From positions 20,675,614 through 20,739,613 of the forward strand of contig NC_065549.1 in NCBI RefSeq assembly GCF_022605725.1: a DNA stretch of 64,000 bases, given 5' to 3'. The notes beneath the pieces were generated by a model that was not told the origin of the DNA, did not search any database, and worked only from the letters and a program-made list of their open reading frames with translations. Made by a program: the position numbers and the translations under genes. This stretch comes from Anthonomus grandis grandis. Its lineage: Eukaryota; Arthropoda; Insecta; Coleoptera; Curculionidae. This document shows positions 24,521 through 36,399 of this stretch, in pieces; position 1 is the first letter of the stretch; each line of letters opens with the position of its first letter.

Positions 24521-25710
24521 AGATTAGAGAAAACGATGATGTATATCAGATATAAAACCAAGCGATATCACAGTGGCCAATTAGAATTGTACTTTTAAGA
24601 AGATGTCATGAAGAATTACTTTTTTATTATATACAGTGGGAGAGCTTTAAGCAATAATGAATCACGCAGGCTTTTTCAACAATATAGCATAATCGACATA
24701 GAGGAAGCTCTGCTGAAACAATTCGTCATAAAGACTGTGGATTCAGTTTGTGGACTGATTCTACCTGGAAACTATTCAGACGTTCATTTATTAGCTTATT
24801 TTATATCTTTCTACTGATCATAACAATGAGAGTCCTTCAAAAAAACCATATTCAAAAACTTTGGAAAACTACAAGGTCATGGAATTAAGTTGATAACTTT
24901 CCCATTGAATGTGCATAATCTTTGTTTTGAAACTAAACTGTTGAAAGAAATCTGTTAAATCAATCTATGTCTAAATATTTTTTAAGCTTTGCATTTATTA
25001 ATTTAAAATTTAAAAAAATTTAATGTAAAATTTCTCCTTAAAAAAGGGAAACGATAAAAAAGTACGTTATTCTTATTCAATATATACTATAGTATAGTCA
25101 ATATATAACGAAAAACCGAAAAAAAGATCATATGTTAAACTTTATAAATCCTACAAGACACATTTCTAATAAGCTATAAATTATGCCTAAGCTGTTAAAT
25201 ATCTTTAATACCCTAAAGTATTTTACCGTAAATTACTTCTGAAGTGGAACTAGCAACGAAGATTACAAAATAATTGTACTACGAAGGTAGCAGCTACTTC
25301 ACACTCAAGTTGATAGATTTATTTCCAGTCGCTTGGGCCCTGAGGTTTGTCTATATAATCAAAAGATCATTTACGTTTCTTTCGTTCATCTGGTAATGCC
25401 AAGACGCCATTAAGAACTTTGAGAGAATTTAAGAGCCTGGTGTTATTTTAAATCGACCATTTTAAGTAATTATGGTGTTTTAGGCTTTTTTTGGAAGCAA
25501 TTTTTGGTCATAAATAAATATATCGGTGGCCTGTGGCAATTTATTTATAAAGTTCAGTTGAACGGCTTTGTATAATGAAATCTAAGTAAACCAAGGTTAC
25601 TAATATTATTATTGATTTTGTAATGTGACTGGGCTAACAAATGAATTTTTCTGTATTATCCAATATCTGCTTTAAACATAAGTTGATTGAAACAGCCCAG
25701 AGACAAAATA

Positions 25711-26016
25711 TCATTCTCCATACACTTCGAGAAGTTTATGGAGCTCCGTGCATTGGATTTTCTCAAATGGGACGCAATCGTGATTCAGATTTAACACATG
25801 CAAGACTTTCGTTGATGCATGGCTGACTGCCACACGATATCTCCCCGCGGAAAAGGTATCAAAAACATTTCTTAATGTCTTCATCGGGGACATTTCAACT
25901 GAAATCTGCATATGGTACGCGAAACGATTTGCATATACTGTTTCTTCCTTTGCTTGGGAATAGTCTCCACACCTTCCGTGTTTAAATAATTCACGAGGTA
26001 GGTTGATATCGGACAT
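25711..26016 (-). CDS. Unrecognised 101-codon open frame in intron
   Basis: A minus-strand ATG-to-stop frame of 101 codons, starting MSDINLPRELFKHGRCGDYS. It is somewhat richer in G+C than the flanking intron and has varied amino acid composition (hydrophilic, several His and Cys). I do not recognise any domain. It could be a fragment of a mobile element, an exon of a nested gene, or chance. No splice context or promoter could be tied to it. Confidence 0.2.
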   Translation of the reverse strand: MSDINLPRELFKHGRCGDYSQAKEETVYANRFAYHMQISVEMSPMKTLRNVFDTFSAGRYRVAVSHASTKVLHVLNLNHDCVPFEKIQCTELHKLLEVYGE

Positions 26017-26414
26017 TTACATACGGGGATTGACGACTACCCCACTTTCATTTGCATTTTCTTGTTAACCTACATACCGCTATAGATGTTTTGAAAGTTA
26101 CGAATTTTATGGAATTGTGAGAACGAATGTTTTATATAAAAATATAATTTTTTATACAAAATAATTCGAACTAACTAATTATTTATACTATAATACTACC
26201 AGCCCCTGTATCGTGGCATCCTGCATATTTAAGTTTTAGTCTATATTAACATAAAATTCTTCAATATCTAGTTTATAGATCTCGTTTGACGGTCACTTGA
26301 CTTATTTCCCAAATAAATCGAACCGAATCGATATGAACTTGTTTTTTGCAAATACATTTTTCATCAACTAATTACTCATCTTGATAGTATTTACACCATT
26401 AGTGGTAATTGCTA

Positions 26415-26600
26415 TATCAAGAGAGACCAGCGTGACTTCTGGAGTGGCGCAAGGGATGCCATATAATTTTCCTTTTTGTCAGTGATTGTTGAATCTGTTG
26501 GGCATTCTTCTCTAGACTAGATGAGCATCTCCTTTACTTTATGCTCTGGCTCATCAGGATTTGGACTTAAAGTTAACAATATTATAGTTACGTTCTCACA
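26415..26600 (+). mobile_element. Short non-LTR reverse transcriptase trace
   Basis: The frame at 26430-26470 reads SVTSGVAQGMP, which resembles the SVTSGVPQGS block of CR1/Jockey reverse transcriptases. Fragmentary matches to the following palm region run to about 26600 in shifted frames. Too short to place in a family. Confidence 0.4.
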
Positions 26601-29600
26601 CTCTCACTTGGCTACTGTCTAATTAGGATTATCTTTTCGTCAATACTTACTACTGGAGACTACTCAGTTAAAAGAAATACATATTAGTTCTTAACTTAAT
26701 CATACAATTTTAGGGAAATAACTAAAAAAATGCATATTTGGACAAAAAAACATTTTAATAAAAGAGTAGGATTTTGAAGGAAAAATATAATATACAAGAA
26801 GTCAGTATCCAATACTAGAAATGTAGATATATATCAAAAGACAACATGGAATGTTATTTAGACTATAATTTACTTCATGAAATTCATCTGATTCGAATAT
26901 ACGGGACTTTGCTTTCAATTTAATGTTTAAAAGCTTATAGGATTCCAAAGTTGAAAAGTTATAGTTATTTGCTGTTAAGTTCCATATATGCATAAATTGT
27001 TTCTCACCAAACTGTAATATTAAATTATCGCTACCGTTTTCGCATACCGACAACGACGATATTCTTAGTGCCTATTTGTCATTTCGCGATTAAAATGCTT
27101 CGCGCTAATAAATGGTTGGAAATTATTTAACTTCGTACCGCAATGGCATTTCGTAAATCGGTTCTGGAGTACCGAACAGGACTGCTTTCGTGCTTGTTAA
27201 AATACCTTGCCGGGATTAAAGAATGGGTTCTCTCCGATGGCAAATTTTATTGGGTATTTTTTAGGGGCCCCAGTGCCATTTTCGTGGGTTTAATTAAAGT
27301 CGATATATTTACCAAAAAATATTTGGAGGTTTATTTTTTTAATAAGAAAACTTCGGAGAAACACTTTTTATTGATTAAAGATTTAAGTTTCAATAAATGA
27401 ATCAGACCAAATTAATGTAACGCGTCTGTCTTTCATCAGTTTTTTTATCACCTTAAGGCTCCTGAATGCTCTGACCACCAAGTATATGAGAATTTACTCG
27501 TGTATCCACAACACATCTGTGGCCCAGTATAGGAACTTCTTTTGGTGGTAATTTGTTAACTCTTGCCCGGCTAATTTTTTAGCTTCAGTTTTAGTTTTAA
27601 ATTACAGTTTTTGATTACCATATAAGTCCAATATGTATTATAATTAACAATATTATTCTAGTTTCTATTTAGTAGATCTATTTATTCCAAGCAAGGATTG
27701 AATTAAGCCCCATCCTGTGAAAATAATTTGTAGCCAAAAATTGGTTAATACTGAATGAAAAACGAAGATATATAAAATGTCATAACTGATATCAAAAATT
27801 AAGTTGACTGCATCTACGAAAAAACATTTTTATTTAAGTTTTTCTCAACGTATTAAGATGTTTTGTTTCGAAATTGCCTTGAGAGCCATATTGTTTTTAA
27901 CGATTATGGTTATAAACGTGTCGCTATAGTTAGAAATTCATTTTTCTATGTTATCTCCCGATTCACAATTTTCACTTCACTAATGTGTGTGTGTGTAATG
28001 TGGTAAGATAAACTAAGCGTTACTCAAATTAATACAAAATGCTGAAGCCATTCCATATAAATTGCTTTTATCTATAAGCTTAAACATTTTCTTGATATTA
28101 TGACCCATGATACTTAACCGATTCCAATATCGACTATTTGACAGGAAAACTGATAAATGGACTTACCTGGATATAGCTCTTCTGAATGGAAGTTGCAGAA
28201 TATTTGAGTATTCCTCCACAACTTACAACAAAGGATATGGCATTATTTTGCTGGATTTCAAATAATTCAAACAAGTGTATATTGAGCAAAAATGTGTATT
28301 AATTACTTGCCGAGTGGTAGTAATCACTAACTGAAATAATAATTGATTTTTCTTAAAAAAATGATTTTATTTCAGGAAATTTTAAGGGGTAAACTATTTT
28401 TTTTTACTTTTCCAATTTTTTCTTAAAAATTATTAAGAATTAATTTCCTTACTAAAGCATGATTGTTCTTACTTTCAATTAGCACAGGTGATGTCTTAAA
28501 GGCCTAAAATATGTATCTACGTAATCTACGTTTCATAGACACAACACCTTCTGTCAAAATTTAAACTACTGTCGTATATCGATAGTAAATTTATATTTTC
28601 ACATTTTATACATTGTATCATATTATATCAGTTAATAAAAAATCGTATAATAAACTATACGACATTTAAAATGACAGAAAAACAGTGATCTAACAAAGTA
28701 AAACAATCTAGAAAGAAGAAGAAGAGCCCTATCAAAGATAATAAACTGGCTAAAAACTGTTAATGCACCATTGAAAAGTCTTCATGCACATGACAACTGT
28801 TATACCATCGATATTTATTAGCTATACGGCCAGCTAAGTAATTTCTCGATATAAATATCCCATAGTTCCCTCGCGTCATGCACGGTAGGATTCTGAAAGC
28901 CATTTTTCTTCCATAAATCAGAACCTATATGCTCTCGGCGTCTTCTTTTTACATTCGCGTCGGATCCGCCAGATAAATCCTATGGTATACGCGACTTTTT
29001 TCATGAGAGTCTCTTGGTCATTTCTCGTAAACGTTAATGAACCCTTTGGCTTAATTACCCATCACAAATCGTTGACTATCAATTACTATTGAATTGATGT
29101 TTTAATACGTACAGTAAGTTGCTGGTTGGTTAGGAAGCAAATAGTGAACAGAGAATAATCGAAAACCTCTATAACAAAGTAGGCACGACAAATCAATCAG
29201 CTTCAGGTATTTTTGAAAGCGGCCTTTTGCGATTGAAATAAGAAGATTATATAAAGATGAAGTTGTCTCTGAATGATAAATATGGTCTGCAGTGGCATAC
29301 CAGCGCATTCTTTTGTATCTTTATTCTTCATCTTTGGACGTACATCGCATTCTTACTTTGCGATCCTTTCCTCATAAGATAAAGTAGGGAAGATACCATG
29401 TATTTAACTGATCTCTGTTGATTTAATTTTAAAAATCAAAAACTAGTAGCGTACTATGCAAGCTTAACTCTAATATTTATAATGAAAACCATTTAGTTGA
29501 AAAAAATCGAGAAGATCCTATCTGACAAAGTAGTTTTTCAGACTGTCGTCGTGTTCTTCTCCATCTCTCGCCTTGCCCGTATAAATCAGTAACGTACAAT

Positions 29601-29869
29601 TACTTCGGTACCTCTCTCCGTTATTATATCTATTAGATGCAGGGAGCGCTGCGATCGCCGTGGAACTTAATTACGACAAAATGATGATCTTCTCCACCTT
29701 TGACCTCCGATATGGCCGCATACCTTCCACCTTCTGCCGGTTCTATATATGGTCGATGGCTTTGACAAATTCTTAGTTTATGTTGTACAGAGAGTGCCGT
29801 TGAAAATGTTTAACTATTATAATAGGTTAGCATTTAGGTCAACAATTTGGTGTTTTTTTTTAAATTATT

Positions 29870-30345
29870 TTCATAATATCAGATATCATATAAACTGGAA
29901 ACATGATCCATATTCCTTTTGGTGGTATATTAATAATAATCTAGCCAAGGTCGGTCAAACTCATTGTTTGCTCGTAGCAAGGAAAACTAATTCTAAGGAA
30001 AGTGTGACATTCACTAGTCAAGATATAGCTGAGCTTTTTAATTAATTTAGTGAATATGTTTTAACCAATTTAAGCAAGTATATATTATAAGTTGCTAATA
30101 ACATTAAACATGGTAGTACATGTAATATTTTCGTTATTTCTACATCGGAAATGTATATTATATACTATAGCTCATCTTCCTGATGAGCTTACTTGGTTCA
30201 GACGGTATTTCAAATATTTTGCTTAAGGAGTGTATTTCTATTGCTCTGCTTTTGTCAATTTTATTTAATAAGTATTTAGCCACCTCTGTTTTTCCTACTG
30301 CCTGAAAAGAAAGTTTTCTTACGCCTATATTAAAGAGTTGTGCCT
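29870..30345 (+). mobile_element. Non-LTR retrotransposon fragment (region before RT and start of RT)
   Basis: The open frame ending at 30045 includes a DPYSFWWYIN block and QDIAELFN, as found just before the RT domain of Jockey/CR1-like elements. After a stop, the plus strand continues near 30190-30345 with a DGISNILLKECISIALLLS-like block, then FNKYLATSVFPTA and SFLTPILKS. That is RT motif 0/1 (PDGI.N..LK, LFN.SL....FP..WK). It then stops abruptly, consistent with truncation. Confidence 0.7.
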
Positions 30346-30763
30346 TTTAAACCTGTCGTTTTTGTAGGAAATCTACAAAAAGGAAAAATGCAACAAATTT
30401 AGTAATGATCTGTCTGATTTGCCTGTCGAAAATAAATAGCAATATATGCCTCTCTTTGTTAATGATCTTATAAAACGTCTTAAAAATTTCGTCCAATTGT
30501 TTTTTAAAATTCGCAAATAATTTACAGATCTGGAAAGTGGTGGAGTATTTAAAACATAAGAAACTGCCTTTGTTAAAGTGTTCACAATATCTGATAGTAG
30601 GCTTTTTGTGAGATGAAAGTTTTCAATTTGATTTTCAATATGATCATCCTAAAGGACTTGTTTAAAAATGTCGAGTTTTACGACATGATGAGTCGCCAAC
30701 ATCCCCGCAGATTCATCTATGGTAATTATTAAGTAATTTCGTCAGCTATTCTGGAATAGGTTG

Positions 30764-31579
30764 TACGAGGATCATTCAATAAGCCTTTAAAAAGGTTAAA
30801 CAAATCTCATCTCAGCTCTATACACTTTTCCAGCCGTTGTTTTTCGTTTGCCTTTCAAAAAATTATTTGTTTTTGAAAATCTCGCAAAACAAGCATTTGT
30901 TTGTTCATGTTTTGTAATGTCTTAATTTGAAGTCAGTTGTCATCCGCCAAGCCATTTTTTCCAAATTTTCAAAGAAACTGCGCAGGATTATCATGAAAGA
31001 TTGTGCTTATTCTCCTTTGTCAGCAAGCGTGGCTCTCCTCTTGCAAAATTTTGTTCACAGACAATTTTTTGTGCAAATTTGAAGTGACTGTACCTTGCGG
31101 TATGGCGATGGCTCCAACATTTCGCGCATTTTAATTCAGCGATCACTTAAAACCATATCCAAAATTTTGTCAATATTTTTGATAGTTGTAGTCAATCGGG
31201 GCATCCCGAAGGTGTTCTTCTTTTATGGATGAACAGGCACGTTTACACTCGTTTATCCAATTGTAAACAGTTGCGAACAGAGGATAAGATGTGCCATGAG
31301 CTGCATCTGACTCAGCTTTGATTTCTTTCAGTATAAAACATTAAAATGAAAATATTTAATCACCGCTTGAAACTCACTTTTCTCCATTGTTATAAATAAC
31401 CAAAAATTGTTAACTTCAATGGACAATCGAAATAGCACTATGTAACAGATGAAACTTTTATTCTTAACGGAAGAAATTTTGACAGCTTTCTAGTTAGTGC
31501 TGCCAACTAAGAAACATTATTCTTCGACGCTACGAATACGATCTCTTGGATTTTTAAGAACATATTGAACACCCTCTTA
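30764..31579 (-). mobile_element. Internally deleted mariner-like element with terminal inverted repeats
   Basis: Ends match as imperfect inverted repeats: TACGAGGATCATTCAATAAG at 30764, and reading inward from 31579 TAAGAGGGTGTTCAATATGT. Both begin with the TA expected of mariner target duplication. The minus-strand frame starts MEKSEFQAVIKYFHFN near 31387 (the mariner N-terminal helix-turn-helix), continues IKAESDAAHGTSYPLFATVY and WINECKRAC, then jumps to C-terminal blocks (KWLGG, TSN, KCIELR-like near 30830). The catalytic centre is deleted, so it could only move if supplied with transposase in trans. Frameshifts show it is old. Confidence 0.8.
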
Positions 31580-31639
31580 TTTCAGTATATATATACCTAA
31601 CCTTTAAATTACTTGAGAGTTGCAGTTATCTTGTTTTTA

Positions 31640-32610
31640 GCTTCAAAATATATTCATAACAGCTTTAAGAGGGCATAGTCGGCAGCCATATTAGACTTCC
31701 AGCTTTTGAAATTTTCCGACGGGTGGCGCAATAACATGTTATTGATAAATCGTTAGGTTGGTAAAAGACCAGAGCTGCGGGTAGAGGGAAGGCGGTGGCG
31801 GGTGACCAGACAAAAATAAAATTCTGGGAATTAGATTAATTTTATTAATAACCTTAACTTTGGACTTGGACTTGCTAGTTTATTGGCTCTGCTACTAGGC
31901 AATCTGCCAGCACGATTTGGAGATTCGGGAAAACCGTCGGATATGTACCCTGTTCCCCGAATCGATATTTTTACAATTTTTAATACTGAAATGCACGATG
32001 ACGCCTCCTCTACGATCCATCCGGCATCATCCGGCCTGGCTACCGGCGTGAATAGGTTCAGCAACCACTGGCAAAGGGCAGGAAAGGGTTCCAAAGGATA
32101 GGAAAGGAAAGAACGACCACGTGTTGACTGGGTGCAGGATAACGTGGGCTTGATACTTTCACTAAGTTTACTTCTTAAAGGCACGTTATATCCAACGGCA
32201 AGGGGTAGGAAAGGGTTTAGGAAAGGAATCCGAATGATAGGAAAGGAAAAGAACGACCACTTGTTGACTGGGTGACGGATGTAAAAAAACGAACCTTAAC
32301 TTTCACCCGTACCTTCTGCAGCTGAACATGCAGTAACTCGTTCTTTATTGCATTGCGCCGAATCCTGAACTCTATATTTTAGTAGACCCCCTCCGTAACT
32401 TCTTCTTCCTCAATTACAATGGACTCGCGTTGTATTTCGACGGCCACACAATATTAATGCTTATAATGGACCTACAATTTAACATAAATTATGACCCACG
32501 AGTGTTGATTTGCAAGACACAAACAACTATGCCAATCCCAGGATTTGAACCTGAGACTACACGATCGCATCGTGAACACTTGTCCACGGTGCCACATCCG
32601 CTCCGTAAAT
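31640..32610. repeat. GC-rich repeat island (unclassified mobile element)
   Basis: Base composition rises sharply over roughly 31870-32340 against A+T-rich intron on both sides. It contains two direct copies of a 60-70-bp unit (GGAAAGG-rich, then GAACGACCAC.TGTTGACTGGGTG) at 32080-32140 and 32207-32280. A minus-strand frame of 117 codons (31831-32184) lies inside; I do not recognise it. A tRNA-like stretch closes the right side. The whole looks like a dispersed repeat or a composite of two. I cannot name the family. Confidence 0.55.
32528..32601 (-). pseudogene. tRNA-like sequence (SINE head or tRNA pseudogene)
   Basis: On the minus strand a box-A-like TGGCACCGTGG and an exact box B GGTTCAAATCC (32541-32551) are spaced as in a tRNA gene. 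A D-arm, a four-to-five-pair anticodon arm with loop ATGCGAT (U33 present, anticodon would be GCG), and a five-pair T-arm can be drawn. The two acceptor strands (GCGGATG and GATTGGC) do not pair, so it is not a functional tRNA. A tRNA-derived SINE promoter or a decayed tRNA copy are both possible. Confidence 0.5.
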
Positions 32611-32949
32611 AGTTAGTCGGTTATTGAAAAAGTTAAAAAAAAAATCTTAGTTTTAAGGCATCCGGTCAAGAGCCTAATTTCTATTTACTCGTATTTAATC
32701 CTGAAGAAGTAGAACCTTTGGTATTGATTTTAAATTAAAAATAGAAATAATTGGTAAAGTTAAATAACGCCAATAGGCCGATAAGGGTAACAAGATGAGT
32801 GTGACTCTACTTGATTACATTTTAAATATTGTTGTCAAGGTCTCCAGGGACATGCTAATGTTAAAGCTGAATATCACACTTATAAAATTACTACGCTTAT
32901 TTGTAGATTTTTTACAAAAGTTTGTACAATAAACTTTATTTTGTTTCAG

Positions 32950-33273
32950 ATATTGACGAATGTGCATCAGCCCCATGCCAAAACGGTGGCACATGCGTTG
33001 ATCTGGAGAACTCCTTCAGATGCAATTGTTCCTCCGCGTGGGAAGGTGATTTATGCCAATTTGATGCCGACGAGTGTCAAAACGAAAACCCCTGTATAAA
33101 CGCTGTGTCTTGCCAAAACTTGATTGGAAATTACGACTGTAAGTGCCGGGTAGGTTGGATGGGTAAAAATTGCGATCAGAATATCAACGATTGCGTGGGA
33201 CAATGTCAACATGGAGCTACCTGTATTGATTTGGTTAATGATTATCATTGTGCATGTAAACCTGGATTTACAG
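32950..33273 (+). CDS. Ser: Serrate exon: EGF5, EGF6 and most of EGF7
   Basis: Exon of 324 nt, acceptor TTGTTTCAG, donor GTAAGT at 33274. EGF5 (DIDECASAPCQNGGTC) has the calcium-binding D-I-D-E-C start. EGF6 (DADECQNENPCINAVSC) is of ordinary length, whereas Drosophila Serrate carries a long insertion here as I recall. EGF7 (NINDCVGQCQHGATC, YHCACKPGFTG) matches the Serrate DDCVGQC repeat closely. Confidence 0.96.
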
Positions 33274-34979
33274 GTAAGTAATATAGGAAGTAAAAAAATT
33301 AGCATATATCATTGATATATAGATCTTGTTTTTCTATTTTCCTTAATTTTTCATTTTTAAATTTCTATTTCTTAGAAGATTACAAACTTCTTGCGGCCAA
33401 ACATTAAAATAATATAATTCCTTTTTCAGAATAAAAATATGTTCTTCAATGAGCGAGTTGCTCCATGTTATCAAGAAAGTCGAAATAACTCGATTTAAAT
33501 TGAAAGGTCAAATTTTGCTCCCTTTATTTACAGAGGCAGGTGTTGATCTATGGACTAGATGGATAAAATCGGGCGCACTCTGATTAGATCAACAAAAATT
33601 AAAATTCTTTCCTATAAAATCGTCGAGAAAAAAATCGAATCTGTCCCGGTATCAGCGCCAATCTTTCGCATCTTAAAAAGATACCATTACCATATCTTTT
33701 AAATCGAGGTTAAAACATATGCACCAAAATAAAAATAGTCTCGGAATACCTCAGGGAGACATCGGACATTCATCTGATCGTTACATCAAGGCGGACGACT
33801 ATCGAACAGCTCGCTCCGATCTAGTTGAATAAAATAGATCATTTAAATCAAACTGCGCTACGGCTCTCCGTTCTACAACAGCATATTTGAATTTCCTTGC
33901 CTTCGTGCAAAGCGTGGAATAAGAATGTCTACCATAAAATACCGAGTTTGATCTTAATGTGTGTGAATGTCCGTTTTTTCTTAAACCTAGGCATATAGGA
34001 AACTGTATTCAATGGTACTGGTAAATGTCAGACGTCAACGTTAGGTGATGTAGAATGTGGAATCTGAAAAACGTCTGACTGGAAATACCTAAAGATGAAA
34101 GTGTGCCACCTAAAAACTATAAATAAATAATATTTCTTTTATTTCTAAAAGGCTGGATCCTTCTTTAGTTGTTTTTTTTATCTCTTTCCAAAGTTTTTTA
34201 ATATTATTATTATGTACAAAGAGATTAGAGAAACTTTAGGATTTAACAAACCAATAAGACTTTCCAGTTCCACACTTTCTTGTTTCTATGTTTCTTGTTT
34301 CTAAGTTTTTTTGTTTCTATGTTAGGTGGAGGTTAATATCTTCTGATCACCCATCAGCTATTATTTTGATATACCTACATTCCTGTCCAATATACATAAT
34401 ATAGCAAACAGATCCATTAAGCTTACTTTCATGACAACAATTAACGAAACATTATTTCAATGTTTGCATATCCAACCCGCCCACAATCATCGATATTATT
34501 ATTTTAGCACACTCTCTATTAAGACATTTCTTGCTTTCTGCATCACCTTTCAACTTTTTTATTGTTTCTCTCATCTTAGGCACCATTCTCATTAGTTATG
34601 TTCTTCTCCTAAAAATTAAATTTTCTCTTTACACCATCTTCACTTCTTTCCCTCTAATAAGGCTCTTTTCGACTGAAAATTATCTGTCACAAACTTTCTT
34701 GCCGGTAGTGCTATAGCTAAACTTTATCGTTGTCCCTATTAATGTTTTCCTATCCATTTCCAATAAAGAGATGTTTTGATTTTCTACTTTTCTTTATTTT
34801 TCTATTAGGATAACTTCCTAAGTCTCAAACTCAAAACACGCTTTATATAATTGGGTTGGTAACTAGCAGAGCATCAATAACCTTTTGTATCTTTTTCGCA
34901 CTATAAGTAAAATTGATCTTTAAAGGTAACATTTTAATCAGTTATAACATAACCTCACATATTATTTATTTAATTACAG
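33274..34979 (+). other. Intron (1.7 kb) in EGF7
   Basis: Bounded by GTAAGT and AATTACAG. It holds a three-copy 15-bp tandem repeat at 34276-34321. Nothing else is recognisable. Confidence 0.85.
34276..34321. repeat. Minisatellite, three copies of a 15-bp unit
   Basis: TTTCTTGTTTCTATG, TTTCTTGTTTCTAAG and a 16-bp TTTTTTTGTTTCTATG follow head to tail. Likely replication slippage; no function implied. Confidence 0.85.
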
Positions 34980-35107
34980 GAAGGGACTGCCATACCGACA
35001 TAGATGAGTGCGCGTCGAATCCTTGCAAAAACGGTGGAGAATGTGTCGACCAAGTTAATGGCTACAGGTGCATATGTCCAGTAGGGATCACGGGACATGA
35101 ATGTGAA
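34980..35107 (+). CDS. Ser: Serrate exon: end of EGF7 and EGF8
   Basis: Exon of 128 nt, acceptor TAATTACAG, donor GTAAGT at 35108, ending in phase 0. It closes EGF7 (GRDC) and encodes EGF8, a calcium-binding type repeat: TDIDECASNPCKNGGEC, CICPVGITGHEC. It joins in frame to the exon at 42078. Confidence 0.95.
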
Positions 35108-36399
35108 GTAAGTGTTTTTACATACCGGTGATAGGCCTTTGACATTGTTAAACGTGAAATCAAAATATTGATTCTTATTACTTCAAAAGCCGTATGAAAG
35201 GTCGCAATATCCATCTAATTTATGAGATTATCGGTTGTACGATTCTAAAATAGTTGTATAAAAATTCAGGTCAGGTATAATTAAGAGGTAATGAATAAAG
35301 AACCGACCCGATCACGAAGTAGTAATGAAAGTAATCAAAAAAAGTCTATGGCCAACAAAAACATGATGTATCTCTTTTTGTAATTAAGCTATCTTTAAAT
35401 TGGTGGGTTTGGTAGGTAACGTTTTGTACGAATTTTTTTTCATAGGAGGAGTCACTTTATTAAGGTTGATTTGGTAACGGTGTGATTATGAAATAAAAGG
35501 AAATATTTTTTTAGTGAGAAATACAAACAAACCATCATAAGAATATATTAGTTAGTTCCCATATCTTTCATATGATTTTAACCTCATAATAATCACCTTT
35601 TCATAAAATACTTTGGATTTAATAATTATGCGCTTCTAATTAACTACAAGCCTACAAATATTTTCTGAATATCAGAGCAGTCTTAAATCACAAGACTATC
35701 TGTACTGCTATAAATTATAACCCAATTACCCGTGGTTATCCAATTAAACTAATGTAAATGCGTTGTTAATGATTTGTCCGACAATATATTCAAAATAATT
35801 AGGGATAATTAGCCGGCAGCAAAAGAAAACCGCTTTGTCAATCAACTTGATAGCACTTAAAGCAGGCTCCATAAGTTTTCTTATGCTGTCTGTGCTGATT
35901 ACTTAATAATTTTAATTTAAAGGTAAAGGCAACATAAAAATCGGAATCCGTTGTTGGTATTTCTTAGGTTTGTCATTAATGTCAGACCAAGTCAAAAAAT
36001 CGGTAATAAAAAAAGTAGGTTGATTATGTTTTTACCCAAATTATATTGTAAACTTCAGCTTACATCGAATTTTTATAAGTGATTTTTCTTAAATAGAACG
36101 ATCATTTGCCCACTTTCAAGTCTTTCACCCTTCCCGTACTACAGAAAAAAAGATAGAGATTGACATACACAAAATATTGTTTTTGATAAGAAAAGAAACC
36201 TGCTTACATCCAAATATCATAGTGATATTCCAAAACAAAAATATTGAAGTATTTAAAAAATACAGATATTGTCAAAAGTGCATATTTATGGGATAATACC
36301 TGAGTATGGGAGATGCAGAACCATTTTAACTCGAAATAATTTACCAATAAATTCACAAGAACCTATTGTGGCTGATACATACTCCTGTTGGATAGTCCA

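Larger units (their letters stand above)
21771..32949 (+). other. Intron (11.2 kb) between EGF4 and EGF5
   Basis: Bounded by GTAAGT and TTGTTTCAG. It holds a possible minus-strand non-LTR trace at 24330-24520, an unrecognised minus-strand frame at 25711-26016, two TGTGAGAAC motifs (26116 and, inverted, 26592), reverse transcriptase traces at 26415-26600 and 29870-30345, an internally deleted mariner at 30764-31579, and a G+C-rich repeat island at 31640-32610. A (TG)n run sits near 27984. The remainder shows no feature. Confidence 0.8.

Noticed and set aside
24608..24817. Frame containing ESRRLFQQY, reminiscent of Helitron RLFQQYVVD
   Set aside because: The residues that normally follow in Helitron proteins are absent and the match is under ten residues.
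27143..27400. 85-codon plus-strand frame
   Set aside because: No family recognised; biased towards Phe/Lys as random A+T-rich sequence; no splice signals that tie it to a gene.
27984..28000. (TG)n run
   Set aside because: Short microsatellite of no evident significance.
28870..29060. Minus-strand stretch reading RNDQETLMKKVAYTIGFIWR
   Set aside because: Protein-like at first sight but interrupted by stops and not attributable to any family.
32922..33305. Reading 32922 as a start codon for a separate EGF protein
   Set aside because: The ATG lies before a TTGTTTCAG acceptor and the exon joins in phase with its neighbours; it is an internal Serrate exon.
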